Part shown: one piece after another, positions 23,350 through 37,496 of the stretch
Numbering within the stretch: position 1 is the stretch's first letter
Layout: each line of letters opens with the position of its first letter
Assembly (NCBI GenBank): GCA_000697055.1
Contig: JNDT01002331.1
Span: 124,001-188,000, forward strand
Direction of reading: 5' to 3'
DNA: 64,000 bases
From: Saksenaea vasiformis B4078
Lineage: Eukaryota > Mucoromycota > Mucoromycetes > Mucorales > Saksenaeaceae
Position numbers and translations under genes: made by a program
Notes under the pieces: generated by a model
Told to the model about the DNA's origin: nothing
Database searches by the model: none
What the model saw: only the letters and a program-made list of their open reading frames with translations

Positions 23350-24781
23350 CACAAGACATCCTAATTTCGTATACACAATGCTAAACATACGCATACAAAC
23401 AAAGAAAAAAAATTACAACATAAACTCTCATCGATTGATTTCTCAATCTATCCTCTGTCTCCAAAATCAGTCTATCCAGGTGAACATCATTGTTCCTCGA
23501 GAAAAAGACGTTGAAATCTCGAAAATTTAGAATGAAAAGAGCTAACTGTAAAAGTTCAAGTTCCTTTGTTGATGCCCATATCTCCTCCTAGATATCATAC
23601 TACTTTTATCTTGAACGCATTTTTGAGTTGAGCGACCGTTGTTGTCCACCCAATCTCTACAGGGAACGCATTTGCTTAAGATTCACCATCGATCACACAG
23701 AACAATAAAATCCATACGTGTATAGGAGAAGAATACGACATTTGATCGGTGTGGGTTCGGTTCAGACTTGTAAATCGGTGTCAGAGAGTGTGCTTGGCGA
23801 AGTCCGAACACACGATCGTTTCGATGACCACTGCCATACGATGTATACATGTAACGTAGCGATAACAAACGGGAAGACAGACACAATCTTTAATGCTTTC
23901 CACAACGAACTTGCAACTTCCCACGACAGAAAGTAGTTCTCTACGTAGTTCCTGTAGGATTCCTCATCTGCCATGTTTCCCATTTTCTATTGTTTCTCCG
24001 CTATTCAGAAACCAAGCAACCATTAACGACCTGAGCATCCTTCTGGGGCCTACCTGTTCAATATCTCCAAGATCCTACACTGTCCATAGTCTAGTCTGTG
24101 GACTTTGGGACCATATTGTATTTCACACTGAGCATGTATTTCGTAACCATGAGGGACGTTTAGAAACTCTTGACGTAAAATGGATATTTCATCCAGTACA
24201 GTAAGTCCGCGTTTTTGTCGTTGAGGTCCCATGCCTTTCAATAGAAACTGAGATATAGCCATAGTACATCCAGTCATTTTGTATCCGTGAGCAAACTAAC
24301 GCATATTCGGTCCGCTTATGCTACACTAATCATTAATGGACTGTGCGCTTGCATTCTTCTATTGAATCATAATGCCAAATTTTGGCTGCAATTTGTCCTT
24401 TTCATAGACATCTCTCAGTTGATGAGACGGTAAGTATGTTACAGAAGTTTTAAATGCGGGCTTTTTTCTGGTCCCGGTTGATGCTCCCGCTACTTGCTCT
24501 GCTCCTTCGTCAATTCGGCGTTTGAGATGTTTTATCGCCGTCAGATGATCTTCAGAGAGGAAATGCTACGCTTGTCAGTCATGAGCGGAATTTGTTTAAG
24601 CTTCGGCTGGCGAGTTTCCTTAACCGTTGAATCGCCCATCCATCGGGTCGTTGATATCGCCTGATAGCTCCATAGGAAACGCAATAACTAGCCCAATGTA
24701 TAGCTTTTGAACTCTGTTGGTGTTACTAGGCTGCATTGACTCATGGCTTTCTGCCACCTCAGCTTCGCAACCTGAGTCTTG
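23350..24781. other. Gene-poor region downstream of the carrier
   Basis: About 1.4 kb with overlapping short ORFs on both strands (for example minus 23762-23983 and 24050-24277, plus 23893-24204). None shows a family motif or convincing exon linkage. It may hold decayed sequence. It leads directly into two dispersed repeat copies. Confidence 0.4.
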
Positions 24782-25013
24782 CATAAAGTCGCTTTAGTGA
24801 TGCATTTTATCAGTATCCCATCGGAAGCAGTAAACATGTTCCACAATAAGGACAGGCTTCGCCCAAAACTATTCGTATTTAGAGAGACGCTTGAATTTCC
24901 TTTGTTCTTTGTTCTTTGTTCTTCGTTCTTCGTTCTTTGGCTCTGCTCTTTCATAAAAACATCCCGGTAAGGGATGTCAGTTCTTCAAACGTATACAGGA
25001 TCATTGATTCTCC
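24782..25013 (+). repeat. Dispersed repeat family R, copy A
   Basis: Matches copies at 34230-34590 (same strand) and 58781-59120 (opposite strand). Shared blocks in order: a TTYAGTGATG stretch; cagtatcc or close variants with tcggaagcagtaaa; cgtattta; tttggctctg; ataagggatgtca-type sequence; and, with copy B only, tacaggat and ttcatgttt-like ends. Copy A carries one internal unit where B and C carry two. Confidence 0.75.
24899..24940 (+). repeat. 7-bp tandem repeat inside repeat copy A
   Basis: About six head-to-tail units of tttgttc or ttcgttc. The corresponding position in the other two copies holds only a short unexpanded sequence before tttggctctg, so the expansion is private to this copy. 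Confidence 0.8.
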
Positions 25014-25500
25014 ATGTTTATATTTTAGCCTACAAGACCTCTGATCAAACCACCTTGGCTGAGCGAGCTCCTTCTTGTCACATTCGGTAAATGAAATGAT
25101 ATCCATTTGTATGCACAGTTGTCACTCATTGTTACATCCTTCGATTCCTCGCCAGGCGCTGCATCGTTCAAGTCCTCTGTAGTGCTTCCTAAAAACTTGG
25201 CCGTATGGCCATTACCACTTTCTGACCGGGCCCACCGGTCCAAGTCGCGGTGCTGGTCCCCATTAGCCTCTCGCATGATTTGAGTACACGGAGGCACACT
25301 GGGTCTTGGGGACAATTCTGGATGCAAAAGCAATTCGAAACAGCCGAACTGGAGGCACACAAGTGTTGCCTAAATTACGCCCATAAGGTGCTACGAGCTG
25401 GGACGTCCTCCATTACTGGCCATCAGCATGCCTCCTCAAGTTCATATGCTGCAACTGAATCAAGCCGTAGTAATCTCGTTCCATAATAGGAAGTACCGGA

Positions 25501-25812
25501 TTATCGTCTTTTCATACACATTGAGCTTCTCCATTGGAACCCCAACTGAACCTTACCATCTATAACTTGGACTTATCACCGAGTTCAGTGCACGAAGGTA
25601 GCACTGTATCATCATAGTAATTGATGCATATAATCCACATCTGATACCGAGAAGAGCACTCAGTAATCTTCATCCCGGTAAAAGACTGAATGGTATAAAG
25701 AGGTAGGTAACCTAATTGAAATCAAGATACGCAACAGTCTCAAAGAATACTATCCTTCTCACTGTCCGAACCAGGCGTACCGATAAAGTACATGAGGCTA
25801 TAAAAGATCAAG
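25501..25812. repeat. Dispersed repeat family D, copy 2
   Basis: Collinear with bases 1-275 over its whole length, with many substitutions and small indels. Shared blocks include tcatacaca, cttctc, aaccccaactg, tatcaccgag, gaaggtagcac, actatcc and a final ataaaag. No ORF with meaning is present. Confidence 0.65.
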
Positions 25813-25850
25813 GCCGATATAGTTGATGGTGACGAGTACAAACTACTAGC

Positions 25851-26384
25851 TTCGGATTGTCAGCCATCCTGGATCTCGTGGATCGAAGCTCGGATGACCG
25901 GGCTTCGCTTTTCGAAGGCGAAAATTGGAAGGCTATCCAAGAGCATTTTGCCGGTCACTATGCTGCAGAGGCATACCCATTGCCAAAAGTCCTCCGCGAT
26001 ACATGGATGACCATTGCTGGAGCAAGCTATACCCAACCTACCTCATGCGTATGCTAACCATTGTCTATTTTTGTGCCCAACCAGTGCATCAAATCTGAAA
26101 AATTTCATCGAGGACTTGGAAGCCATGTTCAAGATGGTGGTAAGAGCGATCTTGTACCTTTTTGGCCCAATGTTTAACTCTTTTTAGTCGATCCTGGAGG
26201 CCAATGCATAATCGCTGAAGGATCAGGCCGATTTTCGAGAAAATCGACACATCTCAATTGGCAACATATTCAACGGATCAAAGATCTTGGCCTCGCCAAT
26301 AGCAAGAAGCATTGGATTCGGCCAACATGGTATTCACCACCGCAGGATGACTACCAGCTGTCAAGAATTCCTTTGGACTTTTGA
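25851..26384 (+). pseudogene. ORF relic or unrecognised gene fragment
   Basis: A reading frame with coding-like composition (AILDLVDRSSDD, ENWKAIQEHFAGHYAAEAYPLPKVL, DTWMTIAGASYTQP) can be joined over two plausible GT-AG introns, near 26047-26082 and 26142-26188. The continuation includes CIIAEGSGRFSRKSTHL and WQHIQRIKDLGLANSKKHWIRP, ending at TGA 26382-26384. There is no good ATG at the 5' end, and the copy sits right beside dispersed repeats. It could be a decayed transposon ORF or a fragment of a duplicated gene. I recognise no domain. Confidence 0.35.
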
Positions 26385-27353
26385 TGGCCAATCGACCGCA
26401 GGCGCGCCTGACATGACCTCACCATTATGAGATGCAGCTGGCTCGTTGAATGCTGATAAGTGTGGCTGTGCCGAGACCGATGATGGGCGATGATCCAATA
26501 TCTTTTCAAATTCATATTCGATTCTTATCCCCCTGTGATACCATAAATTCATGTTTGCCTTTTTTTTCCCAACTCGAGGTACTGAGAGATAAAAAAAAAA
26601 GAGAGAGAGAGAGTCAAGACCGATTTGGTTAAGGCTGCTCAAAGGCCGCGGATGGAGGGTCAAATAATAGCTAGCAATCGTCAACTATGGATAAACCGCT
26701 CGATATCTTTTTCCCGAGACACTTCTTAGAAAAGTAAAAGTTGTAGCTTTTGTTAACACAATTAACCAAAACTCTCTTATTTGATTTACTTCTTGCGCCG
26801 ATGTCAAAGTAGTGAGACGCCATGCATAAAGTATGGCAGCAACAAGCTGATATTCGACCAGTGCCAACTTGAAATCACCCCCACATGAAATAGAAACTTG
26901 TGCCGTGCCAAAACGAAAAAGTCCAAACGGCAATCATAAGGAAAAATTTAAGATTCTCAATGTCTGATCAATATACTTGGCACCTTTCAACTAATAAAGT
27001 TGGAGTCAAGCGGGGTGGCTAAGACATCGGGAGGGATGTGCACTCTACTACGGCTGCAAGGTTGACCTTTCAACACCCGACACAAAGCTCGTGGTACCTA
27101 AGGGCTCACACCTTCCGTCCTTTTTCTTTTCTCTTTTCGCTTTCTACTACCTTCCTTTTTTCTTTTTCTTTTTCTATTATTATCTTGCTTGACCTTCGTA
27201 GTGACAGAAAGAAGGAAGCAGAAAAGAAAAGCATTCGTTCTACTAGCAACGTAAATTCCCATCATACATGTCATCATCTCTGGACCACTGAACCCATGCT
27301 CGTAGGCAGTTACTGGACACATCTCTTCTTTCATCTCGTTGGAATAAAGCATC
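26385..27353. other. Intergenic region and PKC1 promoter
   Basis: About 970 bp. It contains a short (GA) run at 26599-26613 and a strongly pyrimidine-rich block at 27117-27195 (many ctttt/ttctt units). The latter lies 160-240 bp upstream of the PKC1 start codon and is typical of fungal promoters. No supported gene. Confidence 0.45.
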
Positions 27354-31277
<3,924 letters not shown>

Positions 31278-31944
31278 TTTGTAACATAGTCGCTGTTCGT
31301 TAGAAACATCTCATATACGCTGTTGTTGAAAGGGCATAAGGAACTGCAGGGCTGTCCTTTGGAATTTTACGAGAGTAATGCGGAAGTAATAGGCGCTACT
31401 TGAAAGTTATCTTGCACTGGTCAATGTGACAAGTTCGCATTAACTGGAAATGAGTTTTGCTTGATTATATCTGATATGAAAGCCAAGTGTAGCGTATCGC
31501 AGTAAGGATCGCCTTGACGGTTGATGGATTCACGTCAACACGTTCTAAAATGACTTGCGCTGTCCATTTGAGGATACCCAGACGACTACTCTCTCCACCT
31601 TGTAAAAATCATCTCTGTACTGCACAATCATTTATTCCTGACTGCGTTGCCGCGGTCGATACCCTCACACGTTCGTCTGAAAAGCCTTATTTTGTCTTGC
31701 TTCGTGTGAGCTTTTGTACTGTAGCCTAGGAGCTGTTTCTCTGGTGCAAACGTGGCTGTCCTCTGATTTACAACAGCTCTATTTGTCAACAACATGATCC
31801 TCCCATATTCGTGAAAATGATATGAGAATGAAGAAGAAGTGTTACATTCAAAGAGTCGATGTGTCTGAGTGGGGATCGATTCTTCGACAAATGCTGTGGA
31901 TAGCAGGGGGAAATCTCTGCTCGCGAATAAAACTCCGTCTGGAC
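31278..31944. other. Intergenic region, no supported gene
   Basis: PKC1 3' flank and IND1 5' flank. A plus-strand ORF at 31514-31729 lacks any recognisable feature. No repeats were noticed. Confidence 0.45.
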
Positions 31945-33179
31945 ATGTTTGGTGCAGCCGCCTGGTCGAGCAAACTTCTGGTTTTAATGTTACAACGGCG
32001 GCTCTTTTCTACGTTTCGTACGTTAGCACATGAAAATCCTCTGGTATTTTTGACTTGTGGAAGACACGATTTGAATAACATGGTTCAAGGGATTACCCAC
32101 GAGAAGATCGGCACCTCCATCGATTCCACGCGCTCAGCGTGGATTACCGAAAAAACTCCCCATTGCTGGTGTTAAGCAAGTTGTTGCTGTAGCTTCGGGA
32201 AAAGGAGGAGTTGGCAAGTCAACAACAGCTGGTTAGTTTATAACCGGAAAGTCTGACACACGTCTGACGCGTATCCTCTTAGTCAACATCGCCTTGGCAG
32301 CAGCAGGTTTAAAGAAAAGGGTGGGAATTCTCGATGCGGATATCTTTGGTCCCTCAATTCCATCTTTAATGAACCTTAGAGGCGAACCTGATTTGACCGA
32401 AAAAGGTACGTCTTACCTGTCGATGGAGTTATTTATTTATTTATTTAAAGGTGATCGTCTTATTCCTTTAACAAATTACGGTGTCAAGTGTATGTCTATG
32501 GGTTTCTTGGTGGACAAGGAAGCACCTGTCGTTTGGCGTGGACTTATGGTAAAACGAGGATCCTATGAGATCAGGCTAAGAAACTGTTTCTACTACAGGT
32601 GATGAAAGCACTGCAACAACTGCTTCACCAAGTAGACTGGGGTCAGTTGGATCTCCTAGTTATCGATATGCCACCTGGAACGGGTGATGTCCAATTGACA
32701 ATCAGTCAGCAGATCGTCTTGGATGGTAACCTTGGGAAATAGATGAAATGCTTTAAAACACTGAATGTTCTGTTTATAGGCGCTGTGATCATCTCAACAC
32801 CGCAGGATATTGCACTTATAGACGTTGTTAAAGGTACCAACATGTTCAAGAAGGTGGATGTACCGGTAAGAATCAGGCTATTTGTGCGTAGTTCTGCTAG
32901 CTCATTCAAGTCACATAGATTCTGGGCGTTGTACAAAACATGTCTCTCTTCATCTGCCCGAACTGCAAGCATGAAACTCATATCTTTGGGCAGGATGGAG
33001 CCGCAGAGATGGCTAAGAAAATGAACATCCCGTTGCTCGGAGAAGTTCCTCTTCACGCTGATATTTGCAAACTTTCTGATGCTGGTCAGCCTATTGTAGT
33101 TTCTCAACCTGAAAGTGCTTTTGCAGCGCACTATCGTAGTATCGCATCCAATATCTTAGACCGTCTTGAGACTAAATAA
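31945..33179 (+). CDS. IND1: Mitochondrial P-loop Fe-S protein Ind1/NUBPL, complex I assembly
   Basis: Mrp/NBP35 family ATPase that helps insert Fe-S clusters into NADH dehydrogenase (complex I). Starting at 31945 (or ATG 31987) the N-terminus is a mitochondrial presequence ([18 protein letters not shown] in the shorter form). After an intron come the Mrp signatures: Walker A with [85 protein letters not shown], and [19 protein letters not shown] with the cluster-binding CPNC. It ends [12 protein letters not shown]. Seven exons or so, about 300 residues. Its presence implies this fungus keeps respiratory complex I, unlike Saccharomyces. Only 29 bp separate its stop codon from that of QCR9. 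Confidence 0.95.
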
Positions 33180-33208
33180 TAGTTGTTTCAACGTTTTATT
33201 CCTCTCTT

Positions 33209-33472
33209 CTATTGCTCATACTTGTCCCTGATATCCTTCCATTGTTTCTATAGCAATTTAAAGCATTCGTCATTTCCTGAAAAACAAATAACGTAGACAC
33301 ATTTCGCACTTACGCCTTTGTTCAAATCATCCCACACCTTGTTGGAAACAGTATCAAAGCCAACTTCGAACACAAGGGCAGAGGCGAAAATGGTGGTGAT
33401 GAAGACGGAGTTCTTCTTGAAGATGGTATTGTAAGCGGTACGAGCAAAACCAGAGGAGACACCAGCGGGCAT
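33209..33472 (-). CDS. QCR9: Cytochrome bc1 complex subunit 9 (Qcr9)
   Basis: Small single-pass subunit of complex III in the inner mitochondrial membrane. Two exons on the minus strand: the first encodes MPAGVSSGFARTAYNTIFKKNSVF then the membrane helix (ITTIFASALVFEVGFDTVSN) and KVWDDLNKG. After a 66 bp intron (about 33247-33312) the second gives KQWKDIRDKYEQ and stop. The total, about 65 residues, matches the family. Reading through the intron makes a false tail, which I discarded because the spliced end matches the conserved W(K)DI(R) C-terminus. Confidence 0.93.
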
Positions 33473-34229
33473 TTTTACGAAGAGTGGGGAGTTGAAATGA
33501 AGTAACGAGGGAAAAGGAAGAGCGCGTCCGAGGCAACTCGAATTTCGCCGTTTCGACCAGGTCTGATTTGCACCCCCGCCGTGAGGCAGAGAGAAAAGTG
33601 ACGACGTGCTGCCCTGGACAGTACGCTTAAACTCCGCACTAGAGGTTGGTCTTCGAAACCGCGTACTTGACGCTACGTCGCCAACAGGCTTTAAACCCGA
33701 CACTTCTCCACTTGAAGGATAAAATGAAGTTTCTGCGGAAATATTTTTTCCTTCATCTTTTCGACCAGTATCCACAAAATTAACGATACAACGTGGATGA
33801 CCTAGGTATCCTATCCTCTGCATTCACTTTCAGTCGTTTACATAGTACTTCTGCACCCGTGATTCTAGCATCTCGGTGTACCAAGGAAGTATTGGGATAG
33901 AGTAATTTTGACCGTAATGTTTGGGCAGCATTCGGCACCAATCGATCCGAGTTCCTTAGACAACTCATAGTCGGCCTTGACTCCTGACATGATGCCATGG
34001 AGGAGAAGACCGGAAGAGACGAAGAAAGAGAGAGACGAAACACTAAAGAAGAGAGAAAGTAGCAACAAGTGGGGAAGGATATTTAAACGTGAATCTATGT
34101 CCATATACGCGATCTATACGATGATTTGCTTCCTGCATGCTTCATTTATTCTCTTTGACGCTTCAGCAGACAAATGAGGATGATGAAGAAGGCTAATCGC
34201 TTCTTCCATTGGCAAAAACCAGATAGGTG
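33473..34229. other. QCR9 upstream region
   Basis: Contains overlapping minus-strand ORFs (33780-34043, 33865-34104). One includes MSGVKADYELSKELGSIGAE and ends quickly; it has no recognised family and may be a first exon or chance. A purine-rich block lies at 34005-34060. The QCR9 promoter should be in the left part. Confidence 0.4.
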
Positions 34230-34590
34230 CGCTCCGATGTGGAGAGAAGCGGTTTATTTTGCATCGATCCTAGAAATAGTTCACGTCTGGGTAACTTCGT
34301 TTTTGCATTGAGGTGCTTCAGTGATGCAGTTTTCAGTATCCTTTCGGAAGCAGTAAAAATGTCTCAAGATAAGGAAATGTCTCATTGAAACAATAATATC
34401 GTCTTTGCGTTGAGGTACTTCAGTGATGGATTTCCCAATATTCTGTCGGAAAGCGGTAAAAATGTCTCACGATAAGGAGAGGTTCCACCCAAAAGGATCC
34501 GTATTTAAAGGCATGCATGAATCATTTTTAAATTCTTTGGCTCTGTTTTTCAAAAAGGCGTCCCCGATAAGGATGTCAATTTATATACAT
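34230..34590 (+). repeat. Dispersed repeat family R, copy B
   Basis: About 360 bp, inverted relative to copy C (58781-59120). The terminal 20 bases ggatgtcaatttatatacat are an exact reverse complement of 58781-58800. Internally it holds two diverged tandem units of about 105-110 bp, each starting near gttgaggtacttcagtgatgg (or ttgaggtgcttcagtgatg) and running to gtaaaaatgtctca.gataagga. The other end (gagaagcggtttatt) also matches copy C. No ORF of note. Confidence 0.8.
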
Positions 34591-36511
34591 ACAGGATTAT
34601 TCATGTTTTTGCACCAACTTCCACACGGCGCCATCCTGTGAGGTCAGCGAACGAACGTTCCTAATCAATCATGTTGTCCCGATTTTTAAATCACTTGGCA
34701 ATCAAACCAACATGCTCTGCTTTAATTGGTGAGAATCACAGCTGAAGCAACAAACGTATCAAGCGCGCGTAATGATGAATATCGGTCAACTTGACGAAAT
34801 GGCTTTGCGTTTCGTGGATGGGCTTGGATTTGACAAGAACTGGCAATGAACGTCTTAATTCTGGAAGTGTCAGGTGGGCATGCGTCCAATGATCACTAAC
34901 ATGCCTGCGATGACATCCTCAAAATGGTTCACAGTTTGATGTGCATTCTGAAAGGTGATGCTCAAGCCAACGTCAATGCCAGTCTTGCCAGGGAGAATGG
35001 TCGTGTCTCATCGGAACGTCCGAAAGTTTAATACATGCTGCGTGTTCGCACATCACACGTCATTTCTTTCAAACGACCTCTTCTAAATAAAATGAGTGCG
35101 TCCTTTTAGAAGCGTTCGTACTATCGTACAGCGGCGATCATTTCAATCAATCATATTTCTTCGAACATCGGCGGCCGCTCAGATGTTGCATATTTATTCG
35201 TCATCTTTTGATTCGGAAAACAATCCCATATCTATGCAAACTTCTGGACGTCCGCCCAGCTATCAGCGGATTAAAGCGTTTCGAATTCAAACTATCAAAA
35301 CCACAATGATTCTTTCTGAAATGTATCTGGGCTACGACATGAAATACAAGTGCAAAGAAGTCATGACGGCAATAGAACTGGCTGCAATCAACAATTTCAT
35401 CTCTCCTGAAAGACAAACGATGAAGCCCTTCAACCCCAGCCCTAGCGCTGGAAACCTTGTTTAAGCCGATGCCACCGTTCAGGTACTACAACTTCAGAAT
35501 TAGCAACGTTATTGACATTGGTTCAATTGTAGGTGCGCACAATCGTTGACAGAAGCCGCATAAGCGGTAAGTATCCATTGCCCAACTACCTATACGGCGA
35601 TGTCTTATAATATTGGTAGACTGAGTTGACCGGCAACCATCGCATGATGGAATTATATAACAGGTCGGCTTTGGAAACATCCCCTGAAACCCGTATATTG
35701 ATGTAGTTATAGACATGTCATACCTCACTGGGAATAGTAAAAGTACGGGCACCGATGTGATGGACAATTGTGACTCCCACATATCTTCCCGAAGTTCAAA
35801 TCCGGTTGTGTAAAGCCCACGTGCAACGTCCAACGTCTTCTTTCTTTGCTGGTTAATATTTCATACCATCTTGGTGAAAGCAAGATGAAAGGCAATTCAC
35901 CTCAGAGCATTTGAAGAAAACTCACAACGGCAGTCAGATTCAGGTTTCATTGCAATACAGAATGATCTTCAGGAAATGGCAATTGAAAAGCAAATCATCA
36001 GCACATCGCCATTGGTGCCCGAGAGTCATAGATATGCAGCTCTCACATCATCCCAAGCCTCAGCCTGCGGGAGTACCGTGAGAATGGTCGAGAGCGTCCA
36101 ATGTTAAAGTCAGCGTTGATTATTTGATAATACGACATGCTGGTCACAGGATAATACTGAAAAATTGAAGGGAGCAATTTCACGGCGAAGTATCTCAATG
36201 ATGGGAAATAGTGGATGTAGAGAAGCGAGAATAAGTGTAATGAAAATGCGGATACCACAACTTACGATGTAACTCAGAAATCCCTAACGTCGGCGATACT
36301 GAGATTTAAAAGAAATCAACTCATTTCACGGGCATGTATTGTGGTTACGGTGAGCGTTCAGTGCACCAGTGACTCTATCTTTGTACCAAGAGGAAATTTT
36401 CCAATATCCACCTAAAATTAGTGCCCATTTTTTCCACTGTAAATGGTTGTTTCTGGAGGCTTGGTATATGTTGACACCAATTAATCATCATCGAGACGTA
36501 ATAAAAAAGAA
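34591..36511. other. Gene-poor region before the homeodomain gene
   Basis: About 1.9 kb. A plus-strand open frame reaches a stop at 35462-35464 (about 120 codons, internal ATG at 35182). It includes LHIYSSSFDSENN, PPSYQRIKAFRI and MYLGYDMKYKCKEVMTAIELAA. It looks somewhat coding-like but has no recognised domain and no ATG at its left end. The rest consists of short ORFs on both strands. Decayed mobile DNA is possible but not shown. Confidence 0.35.
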
Positions 36512-37248
36512 ATGAAAGAAGTGAAATTCCAAACGAGTTCCTTTCTCATGGACTGTAACTTAATGAGTACAAAGGCCAAACGAAGGCCTCGTACTACGGA
36601 ATTGCAATCAAAGATATTGGAAGAATTCTTCCGAATGAAACCAGCTCCGAGCAAGTCAGAGATAGAAGAACTCTCAGAAAAAGTTGATATTGCTCCAAAC
36701 AGCGTCCACTTTTGGTAAGCCGTGTGCTGGAACTTGGTAATGGACATCGAGCCCCATTAATGCGGCAAATTTCTCCCGTTTTTTTTCCTTCGTCACTCTT
36801 TTCTTTCCATCACAGGTTTCAGAACAGACGTGCAAAAGAAAGAAAGATGCGCCGCGCTGAAGAGAGTAAGCATGCTGAGACCTCGAAAAAGTCGATGCTT
36901 GTGGAGCAATGTTCAGCACCTCCGCCTACAGTTGCATACTATCCACCGATGCAGCAATCATCTTCCGCCCGTTCTACAGTACAGCTTCCTAGTCCATCCA
37001 ACAGACAACCTTTTCTTTATTACTATTATCAAGGAGGCTCTCGCCCATCGCAGCAACGACTTCCACCTTTAGCCAGTCTTTTTAACCAAGACACGCTTCC
37101 ATCGTTGGTGAGACCGGATGTTGTTTCACATGGAAGACCACCAGGAAATGCTCAGATCCCAATGATACCGTTTTTCTTTCATCACAAAGAGTTTGGCATT
37201 GAATCCTGCATGTTACAGTGGATGCAACGACGCGATGGTGGTTTATAG
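36512..37248 (+). CDS. Homeodomain transcription factor
   Basis: Two exons, 36512-36714 and 36816-37248, about 210 residues. The homeodomain runs from about residue 22 to 82: KAKRRPRTTELQSKILEEFF, then helix 2 (SKSEIEELSEKVDI) and the recognition helix NSVHFWFQNRRAKERKMRR, with the diagnostic WFQNRR interrupted by the intron after the first two bases of the Trp codon. The rest is Pro/Gln/Ser-rich (PPPTVAYYPPMQQSSSARS), probably a flexible regulatory tail. It is nuclear and DNA-binding, typically to TAAT-type cores; the targets are unknown. It is a typical rather than TALE homeodomain, with no loop insertion. Confidence 0.92.
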
Positions 37249-37496
37249 AGGGAATTCCTCTTCACTTTGCACAAAGAAAAAAAAACTATGCTATTACGTG
37301 ATTATTACTTTGCTCAAGAATACAATACGTCATGATATACAATCTTAATGTTGTCATTCCCACGTGGCCTACAGCGATGGACCAGCACATGAGCACAATG
37401 TTTATTGATATTCTAATGATGACAGCAGATCTTCTACATTGAGCAATATGCTTCCTTTGACCAAATGAGAAAATGGAAAGGTTCAGTATGCTTTAG

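Noticed and set aside
24899..24940. Possible CRISPR or satellite array
   Set aside because: The unit is only 7 bp with no spacers; it is a simple tandem repeat in a eukaryotic genome.
33865..34104. Minus-strand ORF containing MSGVKADYELSKELGSIGAE
   Set aside because: It ends after about 40 residues, no next exon could be joined, and the family is not recognised; noted only as part of the intergenic region.
35790..35810. tRNA B-box-like sequence agttcaaatccgg
   Set aside because: No A box or cloverleaf could be drawn in the preceding 60-80 bases.
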